A DNA stretch of 64,000 nucleotides from Korobacter sp963703075 (GTDB lineage: Bacteria; Acidobacteriota; Terriglobia; Terriglobales; Acidobacteriaceae): positions 4,340,001 to 4,404,000 of the forward strand of contig OY969786.1 of NCBI GenBank assembly GCA_963703075.1, read 5' to 3'. The notes beneath the pieces were generated by a model. It saw only the letters and a list, made by a program, of their open reading frames with translations, did not search any database and was not told the DNA's origin. The position numbers were made by a program, and so were the translations under genes. Positions 63,299 through 64,000 of the stretch are shown piece by piece (position 1 is the stretch's first letter; each line of letters opens with the position of its first letter).

Positions 63299-63898
63299 GT
63301 GAAACTGATTGTTGGACTCGGGAATCCCGGGATTGAATATCAGTTCACGCCCCACAACCTGGGGTTTCTGGCGGTGGACCGGATTGCCGAGAAGTATGGG
63401 TTCCGGGTGAACAACCGGAACTGCAAGGCCCAGACCGGGCGTGGACGCATAGGGGACGTGGAGGTCGTGCTGGCGAAGCCGGAGACCTACATGAACCTGA
63501 GCGGCATGGCGGTGCGGGAGTTGATCGGCGAATACGAAGCCGATCCGCAGAAGGACATGATCGTGATCTATGACGATCTCGATCTACCGTATGGAACCAT
63601 ACGGGTCCGGGAGCGAGGCAGTGCCGGGGGACACAACGGGGTGCAGAGCATTATCGGCAGCCTGGGAACGCAGGAGTTTTTGCGGATCCGCATAGGGATT
63701 GCGCCGGAGTTCAAGTTGAGCGACGGCGCGAGTTATGTTCTTTCGCAATTGAAGAAGTCGCAGTTGCCGGTAATCGACCAGGCGCTGGATGAGGCGGCTG
63801 AGGCCGTGAAGATCATTCTGAGCGAAGGGGCTGGGCCGGCGATGAACCGATTCAACCGGAAGCCGGAGAAGGCGGAAGAGGACGGGGCGACGAAGTGA
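63299..63898 (+). CDS. pth: Peptidyl-tRNA hydrolase
   Basis: 199 residues from GTG 63299. It frees tRNA from peptidyl-tRNA that drops off ribosomes. Motifs: KLIVGLGNPGIEYQFTPHNLGFLAVDRIAEKYG with the catalytic His in PHNLGF, KPETYMNLSGMAVREL, VIYDDLDLPYGTIRVRERGSAGGHNGVQSIIGSLGTQEFLRIRIGI. The C-terminus is lysine/glutamate-rich. It completes the prs-rplY-pth unit, though a repeat A variant lies in the 120-base gap before it. Confidence 0.97.
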   Translation: MKLIVGLGNPGIEYQFTPHNLGFLAVDRIAEKYGFRVNNRNCKAQTGRGRIGDVEVVLAKPETYMNLSGMAVRELIGEYEADPQKDMIVIYDDLDLPYGTIRVRERGSAGGHNGVQSIIGSLGTQEFLRIRIGIAPEFKLSDGASYVLSQLKKSQLPVIDQALDEAAEAVKIILSEGAGPAMNRFNRKPEKAEEDGATK

Positions 63899-63902
63899 AA
63901 AC

Positions 63903-64000
63903 CCCCACCCTTCGCTTGCTCAGGATGGGGCACCCGGAGAGATTGATTCGGGAGATTGAGAAAATCCCCAACCTTCGCGGAAAGCGCTCAGGATGGGGCA
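63903..64000 (+). repeat. Repeat B copies at the window end
   Basis: Copies at 63903-63937 (CCCCACCCTTCGCTTGCTCA, GGATGGGGCACCC) and 63967-64000 (CCCCAACCTTCGCGGAAAGC, GCTCAGGATGGGGCA), the last cut by the window. They follow pth directly. Confidence 0.75.

Overview
The window looks like a chromosomal segment of an Acidobacteriota bacterium (Terriglobia/Koribacter-like). The main signs are an Oar-type TonB-dependent receptor with an N-terminal carboxypeptidase-regulatory-like domain, a PadR regulator coupled to an ADOP-type (acidobacterial duplicated orphan permease) MacB-like permease, GWxTD, DUF507 and DUF4097 proteins, GC-rich sequence with several TTG/GTG starts, and intergenic space filled with short palindromic repeats. 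This assignment is an inference from gene content.

Layout. 1-2.4 kb: end of a probable surface-polysaccharide locus (membrane protein C-terminus, ParB-like-motif protein, secreted Q/P-rich protein, thymidylate-kinase-like protein). 2.6-8.1 kb: TonB-dependent receptor, APC permease with an apparent ATA start, and an AhpD/CMD-family protein whose CxxC motif is Cys-Pro-Tyr-UGA, almost certainly a selenoprotein; a small hypothetical gene converges on it. 8.2-8.8 kb: two tandem DUF507 genes with a strong terminator. 8.8-16.5 kb: accessory, repeat-rich zone with scattered genes (secreted LVIVD-like protein, cytochrome b plus molybdopterin oxidoreductase pair, truncated exported ORF, beta-propeller lipoprotein, GIY-YIG nuclease, SnoaL-like protein) and a diverged segmental copy of the purF 3' end. 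16.5-20.8 kb: purL and purF on the minus strand, separated by a degenerate 21-24 bp repeat array. 20.9-24.5 kb: a 164-bp tandem duplication, then padR and a frameshifted ADOP permease behind a palindromic operator. 24.7-30.3 kb: selB, trmFO, ddl, a DUF4097 protein. 30.3-37.4 kb: OpgC-like protein, quinone-oxidoreductase-like protein, and a TetR-HlyD-ABC ATPase-ABC permease efflux operon. 37.4-46.1 kb: a long minus-strand run (TonB-like, 27-aa membrane ORF, miaA, GH3, lipoprotein, zinc-ribbon membrane protein, pyrR, pyrB, fabD, GWxTD). 46.4-56 kb: lpxI, purE, galU, mfd, OprB-like porin, hemL, DinB. 56.1-64 kb: ruvB, hypothetical, large alpha/beta-hydrolase-domain protein, ispE (frameshifted), tRNA-Gln with an upstream 5'-half duplicate, prs, rplY, pth, and repeats to the edge.

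How the genes fit together. Most of the window is housekeeping: purine (purL, purF, purE, prs), pyrimidine (pyrB, pyrR), isoprenoid (ispE), tetrapyrrole (hemL), lipid (fabD, lpxI), cell wall (ddl, GH3), tRNA (trmFO, miaA, pth, tRNA-Gln) and DNA repair (mfd, ruvB). The most notable link is functional. The window encodes the selenocysteine elongation factor SelB and, 17 kb away, a candidate client with an in-frame UGA in its redox motif and a hairpin directly after the UGA. No selA, selC or selD was recognised here. At least five kinds of dispersed intergenic repeat are present; two are palindromic and share a CTCAGGATG core.
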